Shown: positions 1 to 7,225 of the stretch, one piece after another
How positions within the stretch are numbered: position 1 is the stretch's first letter
Layout: the number at the start of each line of letters is the position of its first letter
Assembly (NCBI GenBank): GCA_025356695.1
Contig: JANXSE010000390.1
Location: 1-14,121, forward strand
Length of the DNA: 14,121 nt
Direction: 5' to 3'
Source of the DNA: Betaproteobacteria bacterium
Lineage (GTDB): Bacteria > Pseudomonadota > Gammaproteobacteria > Burkholderiales > SG8-41
Made by a program: the position numbers and the translations under genes
Notes under the pieces: model-generated
Told to the model about the DNA's origin: nothing
Database searches by the model: none
What the model saw: the letters and a program-made list of their open reading frames with translations, nothing else

Positions 1-450
1 GATCACGGCGCAGAGTTCGCATTCGAAATCGACGTGCTTCGCAATCTTCGGCAGGATGACCGTGCCGCCGGGGCCGACGATGGACGAGGCCGGTTTCAGA
101 AAAACTTCGGCCATTAGATCGTCGGGTGAGAGTTGCGTGCGATCGTAGGCGCCGACGCGCACTTTCATTTCCGCCTGGTGCGCGCGGTAATTCGCCGCCG
201 CGGCCCAGATCGCCGGCGGATTGATCATGGGGGCGCGCAGTTTCGCCGAGCTCAAAGCGACCGCTTTGGCGCTGCGCGCGGCAGCGAGACCGGCAGCCGC
301 ATTCGGATTGTTGGCGAGCACCTCGATGATCTCCGCCATACCGGCGCCGGCGCGCACCAGTTCGGTGACGGCGAGCGCGTCGCTCAGCGGATAAATCGCA
401 TCGCCTTCGATCAAGCCGACGGCGCCTTCGTTATAGCGGCAAAGTTTCAT
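1..450 (-). CDS. Fumarylacetoacetate hydrolase (FAH) family enzyme, N-terminal part
   Basis: The 3' end lies outside the window; 150 codons from the ATG at 450 are visible. FAH-family enzymes are divalent-metal C-C hydrolases, hydratases, decarboxylases or isomerases acting on oxo-dienoic acids late in aromatic ring degradation. Visible signs: a short N-terminal beta domain (MKLCRYNEGAVGLIEGD), NYRAHQAEM at residues 87-95 with the conserved His91, the FLKP/SSIVGPGG segment at about 118-129, and DFECEL at 141-146, where the ExE pair (E143, E145) supplies two of the metal ligands; the third acidic ligand lies past the edge. The start follows the receptor stop codon by 9 nt, with GAGAGA as ribosome binding site, so the two are probably co-translated. 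Next to an extradiol dioxygenase it may process the ring-cleavage product. The exact reaction cannot be told from this fragment. Confidence 0.85.
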   Translation of the reverse strand, partial: MKLCRYNEGAVGLIEGDAIYPLSDALAVTELVRAGAGMAEIIEVLANNPNAAAGLAAARSAKAVALSSAKLRAPMINPPAIWAAAANYRAHQAEMKVRVGAYDRTQLSPDDLMAEVFLKPASSIVGPGGTVILPKIAKHVDFECELCAVI

Positions 451-459
451 AAATCTCTC

Positions 460-1428
460 TCAGTCTGCGGGTTCAATTTTCGCCGTTTTCACCAGACGGC
501 CGGCAACTTCGATGTCGCGCCTCAACTGCGCGGAAAATTCTTCGGGCGAGTTGCCGATCAGTTCGAAGCCGTCGGCGGTGGCTTTGGCGCGCAGCTCGGG
601 GTTCGTCACAGTTTTTGCCACCGCGCCATGCAGGCGCGCAAGAATTTCCTTCGGCAAGCCGGGCGGTGCGAACAGCGCAGTCCAGGTCGGCGGCGGTTCG
701 AATTTGGGCAGCACTTCCGATACCGTCGGCACGTCGGGCAGGATGGGCAGGCGTTTATAGCCGGCGACCGCCAGTGCACGCACGCGACCCGAGCGCACGT
801 GCTGCAATACCGACGAGACGATGATGATGCCCATCGGCACGTCGCCCGCCATCAAATCGGTGACCTGGCGGTTGTTGTTATAGGGCACGTGCAGGAGTTC
901 GCTGCCGGAGATACTGGCGAAATTCGCGCCCGCAAAATGCGCCTGCGTGCCGATGCCCGAGGTGCCGTACGAGATCCTGCCCGGATTGGCACGGGCGTAG
1001 GCGATCAGTTCCTGCAGCGTTTTCGGCGGCAGCGACGGATGCGAAATGAATACCAGCGTGGTGCGCCACAGCGCGGCGATCGGCGTCAGATCGACGTTGG
1101 GATCAACCGCTTTTGTTTTCGAAAGGTAACGCCGCGTCACCGGCACGTTTTGCGAAGCGAGCAGCAGCGTGTAGCCGTCGGGTGCGGCGCGCGTCACTGT
1201 TTCGACGGCAAGCAGTCCACCCGCGCCGGGACGGTTGTCGACGATCCACTGTTGCCCGGTTTCGGCGGCGAGCTGGGTGCCGAGCGGACGGAAAAAAACG
1301 TCGCCGCCGGCGCCGGCGTTGTACTCCGAAATCACGCGGATCGGTTTGGCCGGATAATTTTGGGCCGGCGTTGTCAATGCAAGCGACATGCATGCCGCCG
1401 CAAAAACAAGCCGGATCGCGCCCAACAA
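460..1428 (-). CDS. Bug/TctC-family periplasmic substrate-binding receptor (receptor 1)
   Basis: Periplasmic solute receptor of the tripartite tricarboxylate transporter family, binding small carboxylates or related acids. Family marks in order: NYPAKPIRVI after the signal peptide, [29 protein letters not shown]-like APDGYTLLLA, ISYGTSGIGTQAHFAG, LLHVPYNNNRQVTDLMAGD, RVRALAV, LPDVPTVSE and a C-terminal WTALFAPPGLP. The start is a judgement: no ATG precedes the hydrophobic leader. I chose the TTG at 1428, giving 322 aa (usual family length) and a leader LLGAIRLVFAAACMSLALTTPAQ cleaved before NYP; GGGAG supplied by the end of the inverted repeat lies about 7 nt upstream. The frame stays open to a TTG at 1554 overlapping the dioxygenase stop, but that would translate the repeat into a leader unlike any signal peptide. 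No TctA/TctB genes are nearby. It sits inside the minus-strand catabolic operon, so its ligand may be the operon's substrate or a pathway acid. Confidence 0.88.
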   Translation of the reverse strand: MLGAIRLVFAAACMSLALTTPAQNYPAKPIRVISEYNAGAGGDVFFRPLGTQLAAETGQQWIVDNRPGAGGLLAVETVTRAAPDGYTLLLASQNVPVTRRYLSKTKAVDPNVDLTPIAALWRTTLVFISHPSLPPKTLQELIAYARANPGRISYGTSGIGTQAHFAGANFASISGSELLHVPYNNNRQVTDLMAGDVPMGIIIVSSVLQHVRSGRVRALAVAGYKRLPILPDVPTVSEVLPKFEPPPTWTALFAPPGLPKEILARLHGAVAKTVTNPELRAKATADGFELIGNSPEEFSAQLRRDIEVAGRLVKTAKIEPAD

Positions 1429-1430
1429 CT

Positions 1431-1512
1431 CGTCACTCCCGCGCAAGCGGGAGTCCAGTGGAAGCACTGTCCGTTGAAAAGAACCTGGATTCCCGCTTGC
1501 ACCGGAATGACG
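1431..1512. repeat. Inverted-repeat element (palindromic intergenic repeat, MITE/REP-like)
   Basis: Two 28-nt arms, 1431-1458 and 1485-1512, are inverted copies with 24 of 28 matches by hand count, separated by 26 nt. The left arm is itself a perfect hairpin: an 8-bp stem 1435-1442/1447-1454 with a GCAA loop; the right arm keeps a weaker version. The core, TCCCGC-N4-GCGGGA flanked by CGTCA and TCCAG, is the GTCATTCCCGCGNNNGCGGGAATCC-type repeat dispersed in many proteobacterial genomes (dRS3-like in Neisseria). It separates the dioxygenase stop from the receptor leader and, if translated in the receptor frame, gives the common spurious peptide RHSGASGNPG...LDSRLRGSDE. Confidence 0.85.
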
Positions 1513-1550
1513 GTACTGCACGCCTTTCGGTTTTTCCAGCCGCGCCACGA

Positions 1551-2429
1551 TCAAGCGAGCGGCCGGTACGGAAATGCATCACCCGAGGCGATAAGTTTGG
1601 CGTTGTCGCGCGCGGCGATGCCCCAGTGATCGCCGCGGCCCGGCGGCCATTTCCAGTCATCGGGCGCACCGATGCGGTAATCGTCGGGCACGCGCTGCAC
1701 CTCGGCCGTGTATTCGATGCAGGCGCCGAAGGGCGCGACGAAATACGCAAACACATTGTTGCCCGGGCCGTGGCGGCCGGGGCCCCACACGGTTGCGCAG
1801 TCGGCGTCTTTGAGCCGCCCCATGCCGCGCATCACGGCATCAGTGTCCTGCATTTCGAAGGCGATGTGATTGAGCGACACGTTTTTGGCGTCGGCATGAG
1901 CGACGGCGTGGTGCGTGTTATCGCTGCGCACGAAATTCATGATGCGCGTGCGGTCCGATAGCTTGAAACCGAACACGTCAACGAGCGCGCGCGAGCCGGC
2001 CTCGCGATCGAGCGTGTTGAAGACGACGTGCGAAACATGCAGCGGACGCGCTTTGTCCGTGGGCAGTGCGGCGGTCGTTTCTTTTTCGGCGACGAAGCGA
2101 TAGGGCTCGCCTTCGGGGCCGCTGACATAAAAGCCGGCGCCGCGGCCCGGCTCGTCGAATTCATCGACCCACTTGCCGTGCTTGAGCGCGGATTTTTGCA
2201 CCCGCGCATACACCGCTTCGACTTCGGCCTTGCTGCCGCTGAAGGTCACGGACGCCAGCGCGTTTTTGGGCGCCTCCCTGATGGCGATGGCGTAAGCCTG
2301 ATCGGACGTCGCGCGCAGATAGCTGGTGTCGCCGCGCGTGCCGGCGTCGATCAGACCCCAGGGGTTTTGCATGAATGCCGCGGCGGCGGCGCGGCCTGGC
2401 ATCTCGAGTTCGACGCTGCGTATTCTCAT
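1551..2429 (-). CDS. Type I extradiol ring-cleavage dioxygenase (VOC superfamily)
   Basis: Predicted Fe(II) or Mn(II) dioxygenase that opens a catecholic ring beside the two hydroxyls. The 292-aa protein has two vicinal-oxygen-chelate domains (about 1-115 and 128-245), the architecture of two-domain BphC/XylE enzymes. The C-terminal domain carries the full active site: metal ligands H134 (SHVVF), H188 (LNHIAFE) and E239 (CIEYT), plus H173, H220 (GPGRH) and Y229 as second-shell residues. Spacing matches BphC (H146, H195, H210, H241, Y250, E260) almost exactly: 15 residues between the second and third, 9 between His and Tyr, 10 between Tyr and Glu. The start is the ATG at 2429; the ribosome binding site is weak (GGAA). 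It ends TGA at 1551, just before the inverted repeat. A non-catalytic or Mn-dependent homologue is possible, but the ligand set argues for an active enzyme. The ring substrate is unknown. Confidence 0.87.
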   Translation of the reverse strand: MRIRSVELEMPGRAAAAAFMQNPWGLIDAGTRGDTSYLRATSDQAYAIAIREAPKNALASVTFSGSKAEVEAVYARVQKSALKHGKWVDEFDEPGRGAGFYVSGPEGEPYRFVAEKETTAALPTDKARPLHVSHVVFNTLDREAGSRALVDVFGFKLSDRTRIMNFVRSDNTHHAVAHADAKNVSLNHIAFEMQDTDAVMRGMGRLKDADCATVWGPGRHGPGNNVFAYFVAPFGACIEYTAEVQRVPDDYRIGAPDDWKWPPGRGDHWGIAARDNAKLIASGDAFPYRPLA

Positions 2430-2512
2430 GGCGTGTTTCCGGTAAATCGATACGGGTTATGCCGGTATGCGGTGTTTTTCAGAGCGGCAATGCTACCAGA
2501 TGTATTGCGCGG

Positions 2513-3688
2513 TTAAGCGCGGACGCGGCGCTTCCATACCAGCCACAGCGTCGCCACCGTTGCCAGCAACAGAAACGGCGCCGAGCCAAGGTTGACGGCG
2601 TGCCAGCCGGCCTTGTTGAGCAGCATGCCGGATGACAGCGACGACACCGCCATCGTCAGGAACACCAGAAAATCATTGGCGGCCTGCGTCTTGGCGCGTT
2701 CGGACGGCGTATAACATTCGGTCAACAGCGCCGCGCCGCCGACGTACATGAAATTCCAGCCGATGCCGAGCACGAACAATGCCGCCCAGAAATTGATGAA
2801 TTCAGTGCCGGCGAGTGCGAGACCGATGCACAGGAACATCATGGCGATGCCGGTGAGGATGATTTTCAGCACGCCGAAGCGGTTGATCAGCGAGCCGGTA
2901 AAGAACGACGGCCCGTACATGCCGAAGACATGCCATTCGAGCACCAGCGCGGCGTCGTTGAAATGATGATCGTGGGCGCGCATCGCCAGCGGCGTTGACG
3001 TCATCATCAGATTCATGATGCCGTACGACAGCATCGATGCAAGAACGGCGACGATGAACTCGGGCTGCTGCATGATTTTTATCAGCGGGCGCCCGGGCTC
3101 GAGAATTTCCTTGTCAGACAGTTTCGGAATATCGAGCCGCGTCAGGATCAGCATGGCGAGCAGGCAAACGAAGCCGAGCGACATGTACGAGCCGAGGTAC
3201 GGGTGATCGGCAAACAGTTCGTACGTGCGTTTGGCCATTTCCGGCCCGGTCACACCGCCGACAATGCCGCCGGCGAGCGTCAGCGAAATCGCCTTGGCGC
3301 GGAATTCGACGCTCGCCGCGTCGGCGGCGGCGAAGCGGTAGTACTTGCCGAAGGCGGTGTACATGCCCATCACCGTCATGCCTGCGCACAGCATCCAGAA
3401 CTGCGCCATCCAGACGGCGAAGCTGCAGGCGATGGAGCCGAGTACGCCTATGGCGGTGCCGAGCTGAAAACCGATGCGGCGGCCAACGCGTTTCATCAGC
3501 AGCGAGGCGGGGATGGTCGTCATCGCCGAGCCCAGCACGTAAAAGGTCAGCGGCAGCGTTGCCAGCGATTTGTCGTCGACCAGCGCGAAACCGGTCAGCC
3601 CGGTGACGGCGATCATGGTGACGCCGGTGGTTTGTAGCGTCGCCTGCGTGCTTGCAAGCACCAGCGTATTGAGATGTTGTTTTTGCAT
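2513..3688 (-). CDS. Major facilitator superfamily (MFS) transporter
   Basis: A 391-aa inner-membrane secondary transporter with about twelve hydrophobic segments in two six-helix halves. Between helices 2 and 3 it has the MFS motif A region, MKRVGRRIGF at residues 65-74, and a hydrophilic central loop near KLSDKEILEPGRP linking the halves. The second half continues from AVLASMLSYGIMNL to the last helix SAPFLLLATVATLWLVW, followed by a basic tail KRRVRA. The start is the ATG at 3688; the ribosome binding site is not recognisable. It is the first gene of the minus-strand cluster, 83 nt before the dioxygenase, and may import the aromatic substrate or export a product. The sequence resembles uncharacterised YfmO/arabinose-efflux-type MFS proteins, so the direction of transport is open. 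Confidence 0.9.
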   Translation of the reverse strand: MQKQHLNTLVLASTQATLQTTGVTMIAVTGLTGFALVDDKSLATLPLTFYVLGSAMTTIPASLLMKRVGRRIGFQLGTAIGVLGSIACSFAVWMAQFWMLCAGMTVMGMYTAFGKYYRFAAADAASVEFRAKAISLTLAGGIVGGVTGPEMAKRTYELFADHPYLGSYMSLGFVCLLAMLILTRLDIPKLSDKEILEPGRPLIKIMQQPEFIVAVLASMLSYGIMNLMMTSTPLAMRAHDHHFNDAALVLEWHVFGMYGPSFFTGSLINRFGVLKIILTGIAMMFLCIGLALAGTEFINFWAALFVLGIGWNFMYVGGAALLTECYTPSERAKTQAANDFLVFLTMAVSSLSSGMLLNKAGWHAVNLGSAPFLLLATVATLWLVWKRRVRA

Positions 3689-3810
3689 GTGGATCGTTTT
3701 TGTTTTTATGGCACAGCCCTGAATATACCCGAGCCGGCCCTCTCCATGCGAATGCCTGCCGCTGCTGCTATGCTTGCAGTTGGAAAAAAATCAATTCGCG
3801 GAGGGGTACG
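3689..3810. promoter_or_regulatory. Divergent intergenic region between MFS operon and cupin operon
   Basis: These 122 nt must hold the start signals for both divergent operons. On the minus strand TATATT (complement of 3722-3727) is a good -10 candidate about 34 nt before the MFS ATG, without a clear -35. On the plus strand TATGCT at 3769-3774 is a -10 candidate, also without a convincing -35; it lies within a short dyad CTGC-N7-GCAG. No regulator gene is visible in the window. Confidence 0.4.
3800..3804 (+). promoter_or_regulatory. Ribosome binding site deciding the cupin start
   Basis: GGAGG lies 6 nt before the ATG at 3811. It fixes the start there even though the frame is open upstream to 3700. 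A second in-frame ATG follows three codons later at 3820 in the reiterated ATGAATGCG segment, but it is less well placed. Confidence 0.8.
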
Positions 3811-4290
3811 ATGAATGCGATGAATGCGATAAATGTAAAACCGACGCTGCGGGTCATCAACGAATCGACCGTGAATGCCGAGGCGGGCGTCACCGACGGC
3901 CAGACTATCAAACGCATCGTCGGCCACGCCGCGGCGCCGACCGATCGCATCCGCATCGGTTTGGCGACCTACACGGCCGGCTCGTACGAGCAACTGCACT
4001 GGCATCCGATCGAGGCCTATTATTTTGTGATCGCGGGCCATGCGACGGTACGCGATCTCGACGGCAATGAATATCCGGTCGGCCCCGGCAGTTCGATCTA
4101 CGCGCCGGCCGGCATTGCCGGTGCGCACGAATGGGAAGTGAAAGAGAGCCTGCAATTGCTGGCGGTGCGCGCCACCACCGAGCCCGATCGCAAAATGCAG
4201 TTCACTGTCGATAAAAAAACCAAACGCTCTTTCATCGAGCTCGAAGAGCTGGCCAAGCGCGGCGGCCTCAACTTCAAGTCGCATTATTGA
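3811..4290 (+). CDS. Single-domain cupin protein
   Basis: A 159-aa protein starting [15 protein letters not shown] behind a strong GGAGG. The cupin barrel covers about residues 55-125. Motif 1 is [14 protein letters not shown], with the HxH pair and a Glu two residues later than the second His (one shorter than the consensus). Motif 2 is [16 protein letters not shown], giving the PxG and final His. These residues probably bind a divalent metal; the neighbours suggest an isomerase, dioxygenase-like or ligand-binding role in acid or aromatic metabolism, but the sequence does not name a reaction. There is no signal peptide, so it is cytoplasmic. Only 1 nt separates its stop from the start of a Bug receptor, so the two are one transcription unit and the receptor may depend on translational coupling. 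Confidence 0.85.
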   Translation: MNAMNAINVKPTLRVINESTVNAEAGVTDGQTIKRIVGHAAAPTDRIRIGLATYTAGSYEQLHWHPIEAYYFVIAGHATVRDLDGNEYPVGPGSSIYAPAGIAGAHEWEVKESLQLLAVRATTEPDRKMQFTVDKKTKRSFIELEELAKRGGLNFKSHY

Positions 4291-4291
4291 T

Positions 4292-5251
4292 ATGAAGCTG
4301 ATTGCTTTCATCGCGGCGGTTTTTCTGTGCGGCGGCGCGTGCGCGCAGAACTGGCCGACGCGCCCGGTGCGTATCGTCGTCGGTTTTGAAACCGGCGGCG
4401 GGCCTGATACCACGGCGCGCATACTCAGCCCGCAGTTTTCGGCACAGACCGGTCAGCAGTTCATCGTCGATAACCGGCCCGGCGCCAACGGCATCATCGG
4501 CGCCGACCTCGTGGCCAAGGCAGCGCCCGACGGCCACACCCTGCTGATTTCGTCGGCCGCGTATGCGATCAATCCGAATGTGCGTAAAAAAATGCCCTTC
4601 GATGCGCTCAAGGATTTGATTGCGGTGTCGCAACTGTCGGCGTCCGATGGCCTGATACTGGTGGTGCTGCCGTCGTCGCCCGCGCACACGCTGCAGGAAC
4701 TGGTGGCGATTGCGCGCAAACCCGGCAGCAAAATCTCTTACGGGTCGGCCGGCATCGGCAACACCATCCATCTCGCCAGCGCGATGTTGAACGCGCGTGC
4801 CGGAACCGATATGGTGCACGTGCCGTACAAGGGCGGCGGCCCGGTGTTGAGCGCGCTGATGGCGGGCGAAATTCAATGGATGTTCGGCAATCCGTCGACG
4901 GTGCTCAATCAGGTCAAAGCCGGCCGCCTGCGCGCGCTGGCCTATAACAATGCGTCGCGCGCGCCTTTCCTGCCTGATGTGCCGACGACCGCGGAGGCCG
5001 GTATATCCGACACGGTGATCGATATCAGCTGGAACGGTTTGTTTGCGCCGGCGAAAACGCCGCCGGCGATCGTGGCGAAACTCGAAGCCGAAATACGCAA
5101 GGCATTTGCGCTACCCGAAGTGCGCGAGCGCTTCGAAAAAGTCGGACTCAATGCGATCGGCGGCAGCAGCACGGAATTCCGTCCGCGGCTTATCGAATCG
5201 ATCAGGCGCTTCGGCGAAGCAGCGAAGCTTGCCGGTATCGAGCCCGAGTAG
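4292..5251 (+). CDS. Bug/TctC-family periplasmic substrate-binding receptor (receptor 2)
   Basis: A 319-aa exported receptor. The signal peptide [18 protein letters not shown] is probably cut before Q19 (ACA-QNWP). Family marks follow: [116 protein letters not shown] and a C-terminal G/E-rich tail. It binds a small carboxylate or similar ligand in the periplasm; the ligand cannot be read from sequence. The ATG follows the cupin stop by 1 nt and has no clear Shine-Dalgarno of its own, which points to coupling. No TctA/TctB genes accompany it, as for most Bug paralogues. Confidence 0.92.
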   Translation: MKLIAFIAAVFLCGGACAQNWPTRPVRIVVGFETGGGPDTTARILSPQFSAQTGQQFIVDNRPGANGIIGADLVAKAAPDGHTLLISSAAYAINPNVRKKMPFDALKDLIAVSQLSASDGLILVVLPSSPAHTLQELVAIARKPGSKISYGSAGIGNTIHLASAMLNARAGTDMVHVPYKGGGPVLSALMAGEIQWMFGNPSTVLNQVKAGRLRALAYNNASRAPFLPDVPTTAEAGISDTVIDISWNGLFAPAKTPPAIVAKLEAEIRKAFALPEVRERFEKVGLNAIGGSSTEFRPRLIESIRRFGEAAKLAGIEPE

Positions 5252-5402
5252 GCGGCGCGCAACGCGACAGTCCACGCATTGCGATGCAGCAAATGCCGCG
5301 AGCTGCGATGAACCTCGCGATGATGCGCTTTCATTCTTGCTGCGCGCATGTGCCTGCTCTACACTGCCTGTGTTCACTCTGACACCATAAGGAGTTGCTG
5401 CA
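5252..5402 (+). promoter_or_regulatory. Intergenic region with candidate sigma-70 promoter upstream of the glutaredoxin fusion
   Basis: No gene is supported in these 151 nt. A promoter candidate is TTGCTG at 5337-5342, 17 nt, then TACACT at 5360-5365, placing transcription start near 5372, about 30 nt before the ATG. The -35 matches the consensus only at TTG. No terminator with a U-run is visible after receptor 2. Confidence 0.4.
5389..5394 (+). promoter_or_regulatory. Ribosome binding site for the TGA-containing gene
   Basis: AAGGAG, 8 nt before the ATG at 5403. It shows that translation is set to begin upstream of the in-frame TGA at 5448, not at the later GTG at 5514, which has no comparable site. 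Confidence 0.8.
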
Positions 5403-6173
5403 ATGGAAGCCAGTCCAGACAAGTTCATGCTGTTCACCCAACCGGGATGAAGCAGCTGCCTCCGAACGAAAGAGTTTCTTTCGAACAAAGGTGTTGATTT
5501 CATCGTTATCGACGTGCTGAAAGATGCCGGCGCACGCGAATTGCTGTTTAATAAATACGGGATTAAAAAAATACCGGTCGTCGCCAAAGGCGATAAGTGG
5601 GTGTTCGGGCAAATGCTCGATGTCGTGGCCAAGTTTGTCGGTCTCGACGGCACCGGTGTTGAACGGCTGGCGCCGCAGCAGTTGTTCGACAAATACCGGC
5701 TGGTGTTTGCCGCGGGTCAGCGCATCGTCCGGCAGTTTCCCGATGAGCGCATCAACGAACGCGTCATTCCGCACCGCGAACGTTTGATCCGCACGCTTTG
5801 TTATCACGTCTTTCGTATCGGTGAAGCCTATCTGGAGACTTGGGATGGCGCCGAGTACTCGACCAGCATCGCCGACAATCTGCCTGCCGATACGTACCAG
5901 ACCGGCGCGCAGATCGCTGCATTCGGCAATCAGACCTGGCAGCGCTTCGAGAAATGGTGGGCCGGCCTCGATGACCGCGAACTGACGCGCATTCTAAAAA
6001 CCTATTACGGCGATACCTCGGCGCATAAAGTGTTCGAGCGCGTGACTTGGCATTCGGCGCAGCATTGCCGGCAACTGGCTTCGGTGCTGGAACGCATGGA
6101 GATACAGCCCGATGGCGCGCTCACTGCAGAAGATCTCGCCGGCTTGCCCATGCCCGAGCGTCTATGGGAGTGA
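5403..6173 (+). CDS. Candidate selenoprotein: glutaredoxin-DinB fusion with TGA (Sec16) at the active site
   Basis: ATG at 5403 is followed by 15 codons, an in-frame TGA at 5448-5450, then an open frame to the stop at 6173: 256 aa if TGA is read as selenocysteine. Residues 8-82 form a thioredoxin-fold glutaredoxin domain: beta strand KFMLFTQPG, active site U16-S17-S18-C19, helix LRTKEFLSNKG, and the cis-proline loop KKIPVV (P58). TGA stands exactly where the nucleophilic Cys of the usual TQPGCSSC motif belongs. Residues about 95-235 resemble a DinB/YfiT-type four-helix domain with a metal-binding triad H135 (LCYHVFR), H217 and H221 (WHSAQH). No signal peptide: cytoplasmic. Likely a thiol/selenol redox or thiol-transfer enzyme; the substrate is unknown. 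Cys homologues of this fusion exist, to my knowledge, in proteobacteria. Gene calling would start at GTG 5514 and lose the active site. Alternatives are a recent TGC/TGT-to-TGA nonsense mutation or a sequence error. Confidence 0.7.
5458..5492 (+). promoter_or_regulatory. SECIS-like hairpin immediately after the in-frame TGA
   Basis: A perfect 7-bp upper stem (5467-5473 with 5477-5483) closes a GUU apical loop at 5474-5476. Below it a further G-C pair (5464/5486) and a lower stem 5458-5461 with 5489-5492 (one G-U) are separated by two symmetric 2x2 internal loops. The loop begins 23 nt after the TGA. This fits the general bacterial SECIS pattern (loop with G in its first positions, about 16-37 nt downstream), as in E. 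coli fdhF, where the GU is about 20 nt away. The bulged U of the E. coli element is not obvious here. Confidence 0.55.
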
Positions 6174-6191
6174 TCGGTCTTATCCCATAAC

Positions 6192-6214
6192 CGCCCGCAG
6201 CGGGCGCGGAGGAG
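6192..6214 (+). promoter_or_regulatory. GC hairpin and ribosome binding site ahead of receptor 3
   Basis: A 6-bp perfect stem CGCCCG/CGGGCG (6192-6197 with 6201-6206, loop CAG) directly precedes GGAGGAG at 6208-6214, 5 nt before the ATG at 6220. There is no U-run, so it is not a typical terminator; it could modulate access to the site or stabilise a processed end. The strong site sets the receptor start at 6220, although the frame is open from 6112. Confidence 0.6.
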
Positions 6215-6219
6215 CTGAA

Positions 6220-7194
6220 ATGCGAAAAGCCGCAGTCCGGGGTGGCGCGCTCTTTTTGATGGCCGCGGCCATCGGCAGTTGTCCGGCGCAGGATGCAGCA
6301 AGTTATCCGAATAAAACGATACGTTTGATCGTCGCGCTGGCACCCGGCGGCGGCGTCGATACCTCGGGGCGCTTGCTCGGACAAAAATTTACCGATGCGT
6401 GGGGTCAGCAGGTCGCGGCGGAGAATCGCGCGGGTGCGGCCGGCACCATCGCGTCGGAGATGGTGGCGCGTGCACCGGCCGATGGCTACACACTGCTGAT
6501 GCAATCGATGAGCCACGCGCTGACGCCGGCGCTCTACAAACTCAATTACGACACGATCCGGGATTTCGCGCCGGTTTCGCTGTTCGTGCAGTCGCCCAGC
6601 GTGCTGACGGTGCATCCTTCGCTGCCGGTGAAGAATGTGCGCGAGTTGATCGTATTTACCAAGGCGCATCCGAACGAAATCATGTTTTCTTCGTCGGGCA
6701 ACGGCACCGGGCAGCATCTCGCGATGGAACTGCTCAACCGCATGGCGAATCTGCAACTGGTCCACGTGCCCTACAAGGGCACCGCACCGAGCATTCTCGA
6801 CCTCGTCGCCGGGCGCGTTTCGGTTACGTCGGCAAGTGCCATTTCAACCATGCCGTACGTTCGCACCGGCAAACTGCGCGCGCTCGCGGTGTCGAGCGCG
6901 AACCGTTCGCCGTCGGTGCCCGAGCTCGTTACCGTCGCCGAAGCCGGCCTTCCCGGCTTTGCCGTCGATCAGTGGTATGCGCTGTTTGCGCCGGCCGGCA
7001 CGTCGCCTGCAATTATCGCCAAGCTCTATCGTGAAATTGCCAAGGCTGTTGCGCAGACAGACACCCGCGAACGATTGCTGGCGATGGGGCTCGATCCGGT
7101 CGGCATGCCGCCGGATGAATTCATGGCGTATTTGAAAACCGAAACGGTCAAGTGGGGCAAGCTGATACGCGAAGCCGGCATACGCGCGAATTAA
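6220..7194 (+). CDS. Bug/TctC-family periplasmic substrate-binding receptor (receptor 3)
   Basis: A 324-aa exported receptor. The leader MRKAAVRGGALFLMAAAIGSC has a basic n-region and hydrophobic core; cleavage may fall after CPA, or I-G-S-C21 may act as a weak lipobox, making it a lipoprotein. Family marks: YPNKTIRLIVALAPGGGVDTSGR, VAAENRAGAAGTIASEMVA, APADGYTLLMQS, IMFSSSGNGTGQHLAMELL, LVHVPYKGTAPSILDLVAGRVS, KLRALAVSS, WYALFAPAGTSP. The usual DNRPGA is ENRAGA here. It lies 46 nt after the glutaredoxin fusion on the same strand without a terminator between, so co-transcription is likely, although a functional link is not evident. Sequence marks separate it from receptors 1 and 2: these are distinct paralogues, not a local duplication. 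Confidence 0.92.
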   Translation: MRKAAVRGGALFLMAAAIGSCPAQDAASYPNKTIRLIVALAPGGGVDTSGRLLGQKFTDAWGQQVAAENRAGAAGTIASEMVARAPADGYTLLMQSMSHALTPALYKLNYDTIRDFAPVSLFVQSPSVLTVHPSLPVKNVRELIVFTKAHPNEIMFSSSGNGTGQHLAMELLNRMANLQLVHVPYKGTAPSILDLVAGRVSVTSASAISTMPYVRTGKLRALAVSSANRSPSVPELVTVAEAGLPGFAVDQWYALFAPAGTSPAIIAKLYREIAKAVAQTDTRERLLAMGLDPVGMPPDEFMAYLKTETVKWGKLIREAGIRAN

Positions 7195-7225
7195 CGCGCA
7201 CGGCGGCCACGCGCGTCGCTCAAAT

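Noticed and set aside
1431..1512. CRISPR-like repeat pair
   Set aside because: The two 28-nt units are inverted, not direct, there are only two, and the core matches a dispersed palindromic repeat.
133..1629. Long plus-strand open frame (498 codons) opposite the FAH and receptor genes
   Set aside because: Arg/His/Gly-rich product with no family motif; it is the antisense shadow of two well-supported genes in GC-rich DNA.
5514..6173. Shorter DinB-like gene starting at GTG 5514
   Set aside because: No ribosome binding site there, and it would cut the glutaredoxin fold in half; the ATG at 5403 has a strong site and restores the complete domain.
4292..7194. Receptors 2 and 3 as a tandem gene duplication
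   Set aside because: They share only general family motifs and differ in key segments (DNRPGANG against ENRAGAAG), so they are old paralogues.
7194..7216. Bidirectional terminator between receptor 3 and the MBL gene
   Set aside because: A 6-bp ACGCGC/GCGCGT stem exists, but with an 11-nt loop and no T-run on either side.
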